Below, piece by piece: positions 31,839-43,562 of a DNA stretch of 64,000 bases. Positions within the stretch are counted from its first letter, which is position 1; every line of letters begins with the position of its first letter. The stretch comes from Amblyomma americanum. Lineage: Eukaryota > Arthropoda > Arachnida > Ixodida > Ixodidae. A model generated the notes under the pieces. The model was not told the origin of the DNA and did not search any database. It saw only the letters and a program-made list of their open reading frames with translations. The DNA is taken from the NCBI RefSeq assembly GCF_052857255.1, contig NC_135502.1:187485806-187549805 (forward strand), in the 5' to 3' direction. Position numbers and translations under genes: made by a program.

Positions 31839-32902
31839 CTCACCTGCCCGTCCTTCGCTTCTTTGTGATCAAGGCACCCGTACGGGCGCCGAAACGTCAA
31901 TTCATTCTTATTTTCTTTGAACCTTGGCGAGTGTATGTTTTCTTCATCAGCAAGCTAGATATTAGCAGTACATATCTGATCGTTTGTAATTATAACAGCG
32001 AAATTCACATAGCTGACATCGGGCACAGATTAAATCATCAGTTATTGGAACTAGCACACTGCATTCTTTTTGCATATATTATAGACGCCTTTATTTTGTA
32101 GCTTTTTAAATAATTCTTGCACACTTTAGTTGTCATCTATAAACGTTGGTTGTCACGGTTAAGTAAACAGGCCTCCTTGCTGTCTGCCCACTGAAATGTT
32201 ATTGGAAAAGGCACTTATCTAGTATTCGATATAGGAAAAGTGTGCTGAATTGTGCATGTATTAAAAAATTCCATATTTCAACACACTGCTGTCGAATACG
32301 AACCCAAATACACGATAAAATTATGACATTCCCAGTAATTCGGAATATCTGAAGTAGTTTGTACCTGCAGCACTTGTGCATTTCACAGAAGAGTGACCGT
32401 GCAACAGTCTTGATTTCTCTCTGTAAAGTTATTCGGTCCGTTACAAAAGCCAAAATAGAAGCAGCACAGTGTAGTGACAATTAAAGGGGCCACACCATCT
32501 ATCACTGCGCTGATATGCATTGCTTCGTTTTTTGCATAGTGACAGAGGGCGACCAGTTTTATATTAGCAGTCATTCCTTCGCTCATAAACCAATGAGAAT
32601 TGCACAAGCTGGAATGCAGCAGTGCGAACAAGCCTGGAGAGTTGTGCTGAGAGCCTCTCGAGGCCTCTCGAAGATGTGACGTGTGCGCAGTAGCCCTCAC
32701 TTAGAAATTTCATCGATGGAATTTGGAAGGCATGTTTACTCCCCCTCTCTAAGTGAGAAGTGGCCGCAGTTGTCTTGTCTTTGTCCCGCCTTTGTTGCGC
32801 TGTTCACCCACCATGAATTACGATGCTGACGCAATGCCGAAGGACTGGCGAAGAAATCTATACCTCCCAAACGGGGTGCTCAAGATACATATTCGGGAGG
32901 TA

Positions 32903-33145
32903 CATATTCGGACGACTACGACTCCGAACCCAGGGACGGGCCCCTAACATCTAACGCACCAGCCGGTTCCGCCGACGCCGATGACAGATGACTACGACTC
33001 CAAACCCAGGGACGGGGCCCTAACAACTAACGCACCCACCGGTTCCGCCGAGGGCAACGACGTACGAATACGACTCGGAACCCAGAGAAGGGCCCTAACC
33101 GCTAACGCACCCACCGGTTCCGCCGACGGCAACGACCCAACACAA
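32903..33145. repeat. 75-bp minisatellite, short array
   Basis: About three imperfect units sharing GACTCGGAACCCAG, GGGCCCTAAC, CTAACGCACCCACCGGTTCC and GCCGACGGCAACGAC. The same family forms a longer array at 51056-51590. The unit is 75 bp, a multiple of three, and the reading frame ANAPTGSADGND stays open across units. Confidence 0.9.
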
Positions 33146-34358
33146 AACCTCCTCAAAATCTCCCAGAAATACCCCATCAGGACATTTGTAATGTCCCCCA
33201 GGAGGTTCTCATTTTTCCCGAAGACGTCCAAAAAACTTCCCAACAACTAGCCGTGTCCAAAAAGTTGTGCGTCCCAGGGACATCCCCAAAAGGTTAATGC
33301 TAGATTTCTCGGCTATGGTTCAATAAAACTATTTCTTCTTTTTCATGCAGACTTCAGGCAGCTAAGCGCATATATGTGCCAAATTTCAGGCACATGCTTA
33401 CGTTATAGGTGGTGTTATACATCTGTCAACTCGCGTGAATGCTTGCTGGCTAGGCCATTCAGACTTACCTGTTTACATGAAATGTGCCTTAACCAGGTGA
33501 AAATTTGGGCTGGTTGGTGCATGATCTTGTGACGGGAGCAGCACAGCACGAGGCAAAGAGAGAGGCGGGACACGACGCTGAATAACAACCAGATTTTTAA
33601 ATGCACGTTCGTCGAAGATATACATCTCGCTCGTATAAGAGGAAAAGGAAGAAGCATGTAAAACGCATAATATGTACACGTGGTTAAATATTAAGACATC
33701 GCACGCAGATAATCAATTTCTCTGTCACGAAGCGCTATATCGAAGCGCTATCGAAGGAAATAATAATTCAAAAAGTCGCCCGATCCCGCCCCATATAATA
33801 GGAAATAGCAGCGCAATCCAGATGTAATTTCAGTTTATTAGATGTGCTCTTTAGATTTAAATTAATACAAACAGGAGACGCATATGTATGCACCATTTAA
33901 CAACAATGTACGGAGCACTACGACACCAGCAAATTATAATGGCCAAAATTTTCTCTAGCTCTGAGAAATCTGAAAAAAAATGGCAGTAATAAAAACATAA
34001 TACAGGCTGAAAGTTGATGCACCTTAAGCAAACATTCTAAAGGGTACAAAAGCATATATGCACACGCAAAAGCAAACGCATTTAAAGAGCAACCTGGGTG
34101 CCAAAAGGAAAGACGATATGGGCGAACGATACAGACACGCGGTTTCAGGTTACGGATATTCTGCAGGGTGAAACCTCCCTCTCGCTTTGCCTCTCGCACG
34201 AGCCTCAGAGTAATCTTGAGCTTGTTATCAAAACCGGAAAAAAATTTAATTCTACGAGGCGAAAATAAAAAAAAAATGAGCATAAAGCACATAACTTGAC
34301 GACGTTGCCAACAGAAACCCGGGGATGAAATAAAATGCTGCAACTATATATATATGAG
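33146..34358. other. Unassigned
   Basis: Contains an AT-rich stretch and one 141-codon chance ORF (33918-34343, minus) with no recognised domain and biased composition. The LINE poly-A end begins at about 34359. Confidence 0.4.
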
Positions 34359-37090
34359 TTTTTTTTTTTATTCAGATACCCTAAAGGCCCTTATGGGCAT
34401 TACATAGGGTGGGGGGGGGGGGGGGGGGGGGGGGGTGTTAAACAACAGGATATTTCAAACACAATTAGGGGGGGGGGGGCAAGGCAATATAGAACATCGC
34501 GGTAAAGATCACCGAATACAACAAGAAAATATAAAAAGAAAAAAAGGAGAGAGAATTGCATACATGATGAAAAAAGAAAAGAACAACAACAACACTCCGT
34601 ACAAAGCATGTAGATACACTTACAATGCGTCAAAAGCATAAAATTCTGCTTTTACCCAACATGCGTAAAACTGCGTTTCAAATTACTTACAAATGAGTCA
34701 TGATCACGTATAGAAGCAATTTCTTTTGGCAGCTTATTCCAGTGATGAATAGCTAGAAAGAGCGGTGATTGTCGCAGGAGATTCGTACGCGCAAACATGG
34801 GGACGCACTTTGAAGGGGATGGTCGAGGCGGGGGAAAATTTTTTGTGGGGGGTTTGATATGGGATGCTGTAAAGGATGACGGGGCATGATACAATCTGTG
34901 GAAGTGGGAAAGTAGTGCTAACAGTCGTCGTGTTTCTAGAGACGGTAATTGGAGGGACTGTGATGCTGGATGTTCTAGAGTATGTTTTAGTGATGAAGCG
35001 TGCTGCTTTATTTTGTAAAGATTCCAGCTTGTTTATTAGGTAAGTCTGATTTGGATTTTATATTATGGAAGCGTATTCAATCTTTGAGCGAACTAGAGCT
35101 GTGTAAGCTAATAATTTAGTTGACTGATTTGCTAAATATAAATTTCGCCTAATGAAACCAAGTGATTTATTTGCTTTCGAAATTATTTCATCAATGTGAT
35201 CATTCCATGTAAGGTTAGAAGTTAAATGGACTCCCAAATATTTTAATGTATACACATTCTCTATGCATATGCTGTTCATAAAATATGAACTTAAGTGAAA
35301 GTTACTGGCTCTGGTAAATGTAATAGTTTTTGTTTTAGAAACATTAATTTCCATTTGCCATTGCTCGCACCAAAGTGAAATTTTGTTTAAGTCGGCCTGT
35401 AAAAATTAGCGTCTTCAGAGGTGATAATTTTTCTGTAAAGCACGCAGTCATCTGCAAACAATCGAACTGTTGAGGTCAGGTTGTTACTGATGTCATTAAT
35501 GTAAATTAAGAATAAGATTGGGCCAAGTACGGATCCCTGGGGAACGCCAGATTTAACTTGTGCTAAAGCGGAAAAGTGATCATTTACGGAAACAAATTGG
35601 TAGCGATCGGTTAAAAAACTTGAGATCCAATTAACAATTTTTTCATGTATGTTAAGCCGGCTAAGTTTCGTCATTAAGCGAGAATGGGGAACATTATCGA
35701 ATGCTTTCTTGAAGTCAATAAATATGACATCGATTATTATGGAATCGTGAACAGCTTGATGAAGATCAGTTATAAGTTCAAAAAGCTGTGTTTCACAAGA
35801 GCGTCCTTTCTGAAATCCATGTTGATTGTTAGAAAAGAAGTTATGTTCAGATAAATATTTCATAACTGCGGAAGATATAATATGCTCAAGTAATTTACAT
35901 GGAATACTAGTTAAGGATATAGGTCTATAGTTTGAGGGCACTGATCGGTCACCTGATTTGTAAATGGGAGTGATACGACCGACCTTCCAGTCATCTGGTA
36001 CGATTCCTGTATCTATTGATTGCTGGAAAAGGGTGGCTAATACGGGAGATAATATAGGTTTACTCATTTTAAGCATCTTTGTGCAGATGCCGTCTGGACC
36101 TGGCGCTGAGTTATTAGAAAGTCAATCGATGGCCGATTCTATTCCCTCTGGTGTAATTATGAGATCATTCATAGATGAGTTAATTGAAGGAAACGTAAGG
36201 TCAGGTGGAATTGGATTTTCGTTTGTGAATACAGAGCTGAAAAACGAGTTTAATTCAGTCCCAGCTTCAGATGGTGAGAGTAGCACACCGTTATTAACGA
36301 TTGGTATAGTGGATTGAGAAGAGTGTTTAGGGTTAATTACTTTCCAAAACTTTTTCGGATTGTTCATTATCATGCTGACGATGTCACCGTTAAAAAACTT
36401 GTCTTTAGATGCTTCAATTTCAGCTTTACATTTATTTGATTGTTCTTGGTATCGCTGCCAATCACCATCCGAGTGGGACTACTTAGCTTTCGAGTAAAGG
36501 CGTTTCTTTTTATTTATTGCTCTCTTCACTTGGGACGTGAACCATGTGCTCTGTGTTGATGACGTTATTCTAATTTTGGGAACGTGCTTTTGTTTCAGTT
36601 CAATAAGCTTCCTTCGGATAGCGAGCCAGTTATCATTTGTATTGCGATAAGCCATGGTTTCCAAGAACCACACAGAAAAATATGACAGCTCTGTAAGAAT
36701 CGCGTCGATATTTGCACGGGAGTAATCTTAAATTGATTTCGTTGCCTTTTCTGGTTTACTACTTTTTAATTGGTATTCACAGTGTACTACGTTGTGGTCG
36801 CTAATACATTCAAGGACGTGAACAAGCATATTTTCCGGTTTGGTTGTGAGGACTAGATCTAGAATAGCTTTTCCACGTGTTGGTTTGCAAACTATTTGAT
36901 GCAGATCAAATGAACAAAGAACATCGAGAAATTCCTTGCATTCGCTCTTCCTTGAGCAACCTAGGGGCGTACACCTCTGCCAATTTATTGTGGGGTAGTT
37001 AAAATCGCCAGCAAGTATTATAGGTGAACGCAGCCTTCTGTCCTGCGCCTTCTCACGGCACAGCGAACGCTCAAACATACGCGTTACATC
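34359..37090 (-). mobile_element. 5'-truncated CR1/jockey-type LINE
   Basis: On the minus strand, an endonuclease C-terminal part, connector, RT and 3' domain are followed by a 3' end reading TATCTGAATAAAAAAAAAA (plus-strand 34359-34378). The 5' end stops inside the endonuclease at about 37080-37090. Runs of G at 34411-34436 and 34467-34476 lie in its 3' part. No target duplication was identified. Confidence 0.88.
34650..37078 (-). pseudogene. CR1/jockey-like ORF2 remnant (endonuclease + RT)
   Basis: Pieces in order: endonuclease end IILAGDFNYPTINW and CISDHNVVHCEY (37078-36728); connector STWFTSQVKRAINKKKRL; pre-RT FWKVINPKHSSQSTIP; RT 36076-35387 with PDDWKVGRITPIYKSGD, NYRPISLTSIPCKLLE, QHGFQKGRSCETQL, IFIDFKKAFDNV, SGVPQGSVLGPILFLIYIND and LFADDCVLY; then MEINVSKTKTITF (35354 downward). 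Catalytic aspartates remain, but a base loss in the T-run at about 35401-35405 and other breaks split the frame. Confidence 0.88.
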
Positions 37091-37126
37091 CCCGTTACAC
37101 CCCCCGTTTTATTTTTTTGTGACTAA

Positions 37127-37178
37127 AGCCCCAACTCGATGGACAATTCCGAGGCGTACACGCGAAGCGCCTACGCGC
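37127..37178 (+). repeat. Left terminal inverted repeat of the Harbinger element
   Basis: Starts AGCCCCAACTCGATGG and continues through GAGGCGTACACGCGAAGCGCC, pairing with 49772-49823. Preceded by TAA. Confidence 0.85.
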
Positions 37179-37412
37179 ACGAGCGTCTGGAAAACCGGTC
37201 TGCGCATGCGCGAAGCGCGAGGCGCGAGTTGGGCGCGAGGAGGGCGCAGATATCTGGCAATGTCAGATATTTGCGCCTCGGCGCGCGCCCGCGCGCGCGC
37301 GCGCCGGAAGGGGTTCGCTGGTTGCTGACCGACGTGCACCAGAGAGCGCAGCTCTCCCAACATCCGGTACGGACTTTTTCGCGCCGTTTCCTCGGTTTCG
37401 CTTGGTTCACCT

Positions 37413-40400
37413 ATGGCTGCGGCGATGTCTGAGGTTATAAATAACGAACTACTCATTGCTGCTGTAGAGAGGCGGCGCTCACTTTGGCTGGCAAGCGACA
37501 GGCTGCATAAAAATAAGAACGTGAAAGCAGCACTGTGGAGAGAAGTGGCGGAGGATGTACTACCGGGAGCACCAGGTAGGCATACACTTCGCTCATGATG
37601 AGCACTTCATGGTTGAAATGTGCTTGAAACTTTTCGCGCTACAATTGTGCAGAAAGCGTGGACCTTGTACAAAAGCGCTGGAAATCGCTGCGCGACAAAT
37701 TCCGCCGCCTGTACACGGCACGTCAGTTGGGGCGGAAGAGCGGCGCTGGCGCGGACGACATCGAGCCCACGGACTTCGTGTGGGCACATTACGAACAGCT
37801 GTTGTTCCTCAGGGACACGATGGTCACCAGGCCGTAAGTTCATCAATATTTTTATTCCCATAACGAGCTGTTCGCTTTAAGGAACACAAGCAGTGCCGTC
37901 GTTTGCCGTGGTGGGAACGTTGCATGCGTGAAGCAAGCGCTATTTGACGTGATGCGATTACATCCGAAGCAAACGTGTTTTTTGATGCAGGACTTGTTGC
38001 AAGAAAATGCTGCATATTCTGTGGCAAAGCTGCAGCTGCGCTTGGTGTTGGCAATTGCTCCAGGTCATAAATGCAACGCAAAGTGTGCAAATGCACCCGA
38101 CACAACCACCCTGTTGCTGCTTGCGCCGCTGAGCAAGCAGAACGCCGAGCCGCCGTCACACTGGCGGGAGCTAACGATAGGTGTATGAAAATCAGGCACT
38201 TAAAAAGTACGCAGTCTTCATATGCTGTCTTAATTGCTCAGTATTGTGTATTCTTAAACAGGCATTTTAAACAAGCATCTTGTGTTGCTTACTGGGCTTT
38301 TCATGCAACTTGAATGCCACTGACGTCCACACATTAAAAGACGAAATCTCGGCATTTATTTCAGCCACGAGAGTGTTGTAAGTTTACAACATAACAGGTG
38401 GAATTTTTGCTACTGTTATTGAATTCTTCCTTTCCGTGTTTTTTTTTATAACTTCTATATGAGGTATTATTTTCATCCCCAGGTTGAAAATCTGTTAATT
38501 TGATTGTTTTCTAATGATTTCATCTGGTCCCAGGAGGAAGCCTTCTGGTTTGCTGCTGGTTGAAATAGCCCCTGTAGGGCACAAACTATTTTTTGGCTTT
38601 AATCTACTGGTCCCAAAAGGAAGCCTCTGGTTTGCTGCTGGTTGAAATGGTCCCTGCTGGGAGCTTCTGATTCTGAAGTGAGATCTACTGGCTACTACTG
38701 AACTTTTTGTTGTCGGATTTACAACTTTTTTCTGTTGTATATGTTGTAATGGTGTTCCTCAACGCACAAAATTTTTCATCAAAATCTCTTCGAGGTTTTC
38801 TCTATACATTGCATAAATAGTGCTGAAGTTTAATGAGAAAACTATGTTTATTAACAAGCTGTTCCCCGCTAACACCTGTGGGATGCCCTTAATGAGGGTG
38901 TATATAAGCATGAGCACATAGTAAGTTTCAACCAATGTGACTGTAAGTTATGTGTATTGCCGCGCTTTGTTGTTGGCCTTGTTGGCACTCAATTGTTATG
39001 ATTAAAGCTGCGTGTTCTCACTATAGGCAGATGTGCGTGGTCCTGCAGGGCAACACATTTTAGTGTAGGTTGCTTCTGTTGTCCTGAATTTTTGGTGTGT
39101 GTTTATTGTCACTGAGCAACTATTTAAAACATTTTCTAACTTGTCAGAAAGGGATGAAATCTAAGGACATAATACACGGATGGTTTATCCAAGTAAATGT
39201 TCGCGCTATCAGCAGTTACTGGTTCCAGCAGCTACAGGGAATGGACCAATAAGCCATTTGAACTGGGACAATAAAGAATCCCATTTGGACATTTTCACCG
39301 CAGTCCTATCTCACACTTGTAGATGCTTGTAAAAACATACCTGCAGCTCATGCTATTCTATTTGAAAGGATACCCTGTTGCTCAGATTCCAGTTCATGAT
39401 CAGGAATGCCAGGTGGCGGAAATAAATGCACAGATTTCATTTTTAATTTGTAGCTATTATGTGGTTGTGCGAATTAACATGCCAACCAATTGTATTGAAA
39501 CTGTTCCTTCGCCATGAAATGCACGTGGCAGGCCGTGTGAATACGTTCAGCCAAACAGAAGTGCTGAAAATATGTTTGAGGGCATATCAGCTCCATTATT
39601 AATGAAGAAAATGTGACAATTGGGAATCCACAACAACACTTTTATGATGCAATGATCACAGCTTGATTCTTGGCTGCTTAAGCAGTAAGTGTAGATCATG
39701 TTCAAAATATCACAAAGCAGCATGATCAGAAATAAGATCAACACCTTCAGCCTTACTTGCCTGTACACTTCAAATACAAAGCCCTCACAGTGAAATACTG
39801 TTAAAATGAAGAACTAGCATATGAGTTAAGACCAAGAAACACAGCAAATGGCACTGTAACATACAAAATATATTGCACATTGAAAGAAAATAACACCGCT
39901 TTGCACTGACTGGAACCATTTAACACATCTATTATGCGACTCCAACACAAATGCTCAACATACCGTGTGCACCCAAAAGGCCTCATGAAGGTTCCATGTT
40001 TATGCATATTCATGTAGGAAAATTGGACGCTTTATGTGTACAAAAGGAACACCACTGTTTGCAATGTGCTTTGTGCATTGCAGATAAAATGTTTTTTTAT
40101 CATGTGCACTGTCACAGCTAAGATCTACGCGAGATTCCGTGGCACCAAACAAGAGACCAAGGCACAAGTGCTCTTTACTTCCTTGTTTCGCGCTATCGAA
40201 CGGCACGTGAATTACCCACTAGTCTGAACCCTCACACTTCTAAGCTAAGGATCATAGGCAATGTTACCAGTGGTTCATCATTATTCACTCAGACACTCAC
40301 TGCTTAGTCAATCATACAGGAGTGCCACGTTAAAGTGCAGATTTCCTGCAGTTATACAGATACTGTATAGACAAGCCAAGAAGCTGCATAATATGCTTAA

Positions 40401-41595
40401 TGTGTAACACAACTACTAAGTGCAATCAATGAACCTGCATATTTTATTTTCCATACAATGTGCACCAACTCCACACATATAGTTCTTTGGGTCACCACTA
40501 TGCATATGTAGCTCACATGTATCAGATTTTGTTATAACTTCCAGTTGACAGGAACGTCTTCCTGCAACCAAGCAGTTGAAAAATGGCAGCACTTTTGTTG
40601 CATTAACTGCTCACCAAAACCTCAGAGGGTAGCACAAACACTGTGTCACCTTTATACTACAATTATGGTAGTCTTCATGAAGAGGTCAGTAGTAGTAATG
40701 CATAGCAAAAGCAGCCAAAAGATGAAGCGGTGCAGTGCACGAAACAAAAAATTTGGGCACATAAGTAGGCAAATAGCTTAGAGCAGTTTAAAAATTTTAC
40801 AATAATGTATACAGGACTTTACAAGATAAAAATGCAATAAAGCTAGGATATACAAGACAGTATGCTCAAAAAATGATATGCAAGACACACGAGGGAAGAG
40901 CATATGAGGATGCCACAGTATGTACAGCTGTCATGAGCCAGAATAGGGTCAGTCCGTTCTGCAAATATCATTGCATGACTTGAAAATCATGAATGAGTGT
41001 AAAAACACTCGTTAAACGTATATCGAAACATTCTTGCAAAAAGTGACTTGAAACACGCACGTCAGGAAACTACAGGCAGAAATTAAGGGAGCCAGGTCCA
41101 AATGTCGTGCCAGGGGCAAGCAGTACGCCGGCGTACCAGCACAACAGTGCCCCAGAGCCATCAGAGACCATCATTGAGTTGGAGGAGTGGCGCCTGGACT
41201 GCGCATCGCAGGCGTCACTCGTGCACGAGGTGGTGACTGACGAGCCACTGCCATCACGCCACGAGTCGCTGCCGTCACGCCACGAGTCACCTGCGTCGAG
41301 CCAGTCGGTGCCATCCCTCCAGGCACCTGTTGGCTTGCTGGAACAAGAGGCATCAGTGCTGCAGTCATCAGCGCCCAGACAGAACAAGCGAAAGAGGAGA
41401 AGAGAATGTGCTGATGATGCTCTGGTTGAACACGTCGGAAAACTCGCAGATGCACTGCAGACCTGTGACGGACATGACGAGTACGACCAATTTTGTCTTT
41501 CAATGGCCAAAATGATGAAGCGCGTGAACAAGAATCAGCAGATTGACCTGCGCGTCAAGCTGCTACAAGTTTTTAATGAATTTACTTTTGAATGA
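37413..41595 (+). CDS. MADF-BESS domain DNA-binding protein, three exons
   Basis: Proposed exons 37413-37575, 37653-37833 and 41076-41595 total 864 nt, an exact 287-codon frame with stop. Introns have canonical ends: CCAG|GTAGGC ... TTGTGCAG|AA and AGGCC|GTAAGT ... CTACAG|GC. Residues ~11-115 are a MADF (Myb/SANT-like) domain: ELLIAAVERRRSLW, LWREVAEDV, VQKRWKSLRDKFRR, FVWAHYEQLLFLRD. Residues ~250-287 are a BESS motif: YDQFCLSMAKMMKRV and IDLRVKLLQVFNEF. A serine/proline-rich linker and a KRKRRR nuclear-signal-like run lie between. MADF or Myb-like proteins are the second gene of many PIF/Harbinger elements, where they guide transposase to the ends. No stop or frameshift. Confidence 0.85.
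38524..38690 (+). repeat. Imperfect two-copy tandem repeat in the MADF-BESS intron
   Basis: CTGGTCCCAGGAGGAAGCC with TGGTTTGCTGCTGGTTGAAAT recurs about 84 nt later as CTGGTCCCAAAAGGAAGCC. The rest of the 3.2-kb intron (37834-41075) shows no recognised gene. Confidence 0.75.
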
Positions 41596-42659
41596 AGTTC
41601 CACTGTTTGGCATCTTTCTTTTGGCTCTAGAATATGCTTAAAATGTGACACCAAAATAGTAACATTTATGCCACAGTGTGAAATTACGATGCGCGAGAGA
41701 TTTTGGTCAGGAACATATGCTTATGTGCCTGACACAGGCTATGGGATTCACGAGTATAGACAATTCCTTTACCCTAAAGAAAGAACAGAGGCCGTGCTTT
41801 TGATTGCCTAAACACATTATGCGTAAAGAGGCGTCAATCTGTTGCGCAAGCCTCACAAAATCGCTTTCACTAGCTTTATTCACTTTCATCAAATTTCGAC
41901 TGTCCTTGGCTGCATTTGCTTGCTTTCTTTTCTTTTTAGGTCCTCGGGTGCTACAACCCGGCCTTCCTGTGCTGTGCACCTGCATTGCTAGGGGTTCCCT
42001 ACTCTTTTGACCACGTCTTAACCATTTTGTTTTTGTTCTGGTTTCTCTAGTTGTGACTTATTACTTTTATCTGACTTCTTTTTTTTTCTTCGCATTTTTC
42101 AGAATATGTTTTTGAGCATTTAGCACTGTTTCGTTTGCCTTAATTGGTTTCAGCTCTGTAAGCAACAGCTGCTCCGGTCTCTCTCGCCCTTTCATTTTTT
42201 ATTTTTTTAGAGGACCATTACAAGGCTTAAAGGGTAGCATGTGCATTTCGCCAAACTATCACACAACTATGTGTCGAAATGCTTCTTCTCAGAATGTAGA
42301 ACTCAAGCTTTACAAACCTCAATGCTATTGCCAGTCGCTCGCCTGGCTCCAGGGGCTCTCTCACAACATGCTGCCGTGTGAGGTCTGGCAAAACAAATCC
42401 CAGCACTTCGTCAAACAGCACTGGAGTCATCCGGAAAATCTTTCGGAAAAATTTATGGTCACCTTCACGCATGCGACGCATCTGTAGAGGGAAAATATCT
42501 GGTTTGTTATGCGAACAAGTAAAAACCAGACAGCATGACTGCAATGCACTGTGATGCGCTATTACAGCACAACTATTGTGGGTGGTTTCTGTGACTGAAT
42601 GAAGCACTCTTGTTGTGTACCGTGTCTGTAAAAAGTCTTCTGGGTCAAAGATTTTCATT

Positions 42660-43280
42660 TCAGCCGCACAGTGGAGATATCACGATGCTATTAAAGTCCA
42701 AAGGGCCTTGAAATGCTAGGTTTCTTCTGATTGGAGAGAAGCTTCTTGAATTCTTCACTACAAGAAGCATTCAAGGGACATTGATTGCACAAGTGAAAGT
42801 TGTGGCCTGACGACCTGACAGCGTGTGCATACTATTTATGCCAGCTGAGTTATTGAAGTTTTTTCAAAGCTGCATCTTGTCAATGTCAGTGCTGCCCTTC
42901 TGCCTCACTAGCTTTATTATTTCAAAGTTGCATCTCTGCGATGCAGGCACTACACTTCTGCACGAGCAGTGCAGAAGCAGCCAATTTTTCATGCCCCTTG
43001 GTTCTCCTGACACTGTTTTGTAATAGCGATGTGCCCCAGAGACCACCGAGAGGAGCCCCAACTTTCGAAGACCGCGCTTATTCGTCAGTTGCCAATGTTC
43101 GAATACGCTGACGTGAAACTCCTTTGCCGTTTTTATGTACCTCTGTTGGCAGCAAAGAACTTTGGAGCGTACTTCATCCGAGTTGCTTCACATCTCCAAC
43201 GGTGGATGATAGTTGGCCTCCAAGTGGAACTCAATGCTCTCAGATAGATAGATAAAGAGGAGGAGGGAAAGACAGGGAGA
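42660..43280. other. Intron sequence of the Harbinger transposase
   Basis: No gene. The segment 43197-43241 (GTGGATGATAGTTGGCCTCC...) is the likely source of the repeated fragments at 43383-43541. Confidence 0.5.
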
Positions 43281-43354
<74 letters not shown>

Positions 43355-43562
43355 TCTCAACGCTATATATATACTCTTGAAAGCGTTGGATGATAGTTTG
43401 CCTCCAAGTGAAGCGTTGAGAGTATATATATATATATATATATATATACTCTCAACGCTTCACTTGGAGGCAAACTATCATCCAACGCTTTCAAGAGTAT
43501 ACGTTGGATGATAGTTTGCCTCCAAGTGAAGCGTTGAGAGTATATATATATATATATATATA
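43281..43562. repeat. (TA)n arrays alternating with inverted copies of a 40-bp segment
   Basis: (TA)n at about 43281-43351, 43423-43448 and 43541-43562. Between them the segment GTTGGATGATAGTTTGCCTC... occurs at 43383-43422 (plus), 43449-43491 (inverted) and 43502-43541 (plus), each bordered by ACTCTCAACGC or its complement. A diverged single copy lies at 43197-43241. Confidence 0.9.

Larger units (their letters stand above)
28777..31950. mobile_element. Head-to-head Penelope-like element pair with 14-bp target duplication
   Basis: Two 5'-truncated Penelope copies face each other, 3' ends outward: 28777-30385 (minus) and 30396-31950 (plus), with a 10-nt spacer (30386-30395). The innermost 25 bases of each arm are exact complements. 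The pair is flanked by CAAGCTAGATATTA at 28763-28776 and 31951-31964, and the uninterrupted opposite arm of the palindrome confirms the empty site. Inverted partial copies are a known habit of Penelope-like elements. The right copy lacks about 45 nt of the 3' end found in the left copy. Confidence 0.94.
20463..32655. repeat. Giant interrupted palindrome
   Basis: Left arm 20463-22573 and right arm 22658-22684 + 28174-28776 + 31965-32655 are inverted copies, about 80-85% identical by eye. After removing three insertions each arm is about 1.32-1.33 kb. The inner stem runs to the base of a loop of about 84 nt (22574-22657), where GCACCTCAT pairs with ATGAGGTGC. The insertions are a probable solo LTR (left arm), an LTR retrotransposon and a Penelope pair (right arm). 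The arms contain no long ORF. It may be a large fold-back transposon or an old inverted duplication; the outer ends show no clear target duplication. Confidence 0.88.
28174..32655 (-). repeat. Right arm of the palindrome (split by a Penelope insertion)
   Basis: 28174-28776 and 31965-32655 together mirror the left arm. A short ORF (28395-28553, begins MEIGADDSDV) is preceded by a splice-acceptor-like TTTTTCGTTGCAG, but its left-arm equivalent is not open, so I do not call it a gene. Confidence 0.85.

Noticed and set aside
33918..34343. 141-codon minus-strand ORF
   Set aside because: Phenylalanine/leucine-rich, no recognised domain, in an AT-rich region next to a LINE tail.
40000..40206. Minus-strand ORF inside the MADF-BESS intron, considered as a missing Harbinger exon
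   Set aside because: It has none of the DDE block residues (GxIDxTH, GDxGY, ERxFG).
41707..41985. Minus-strand ORF with a PKKKRK run between the two Harbinger genes
   Set aside because: Considered as a transposase C-terminus or nuclear signal, but no DDE motif and not in phase with exon 2.
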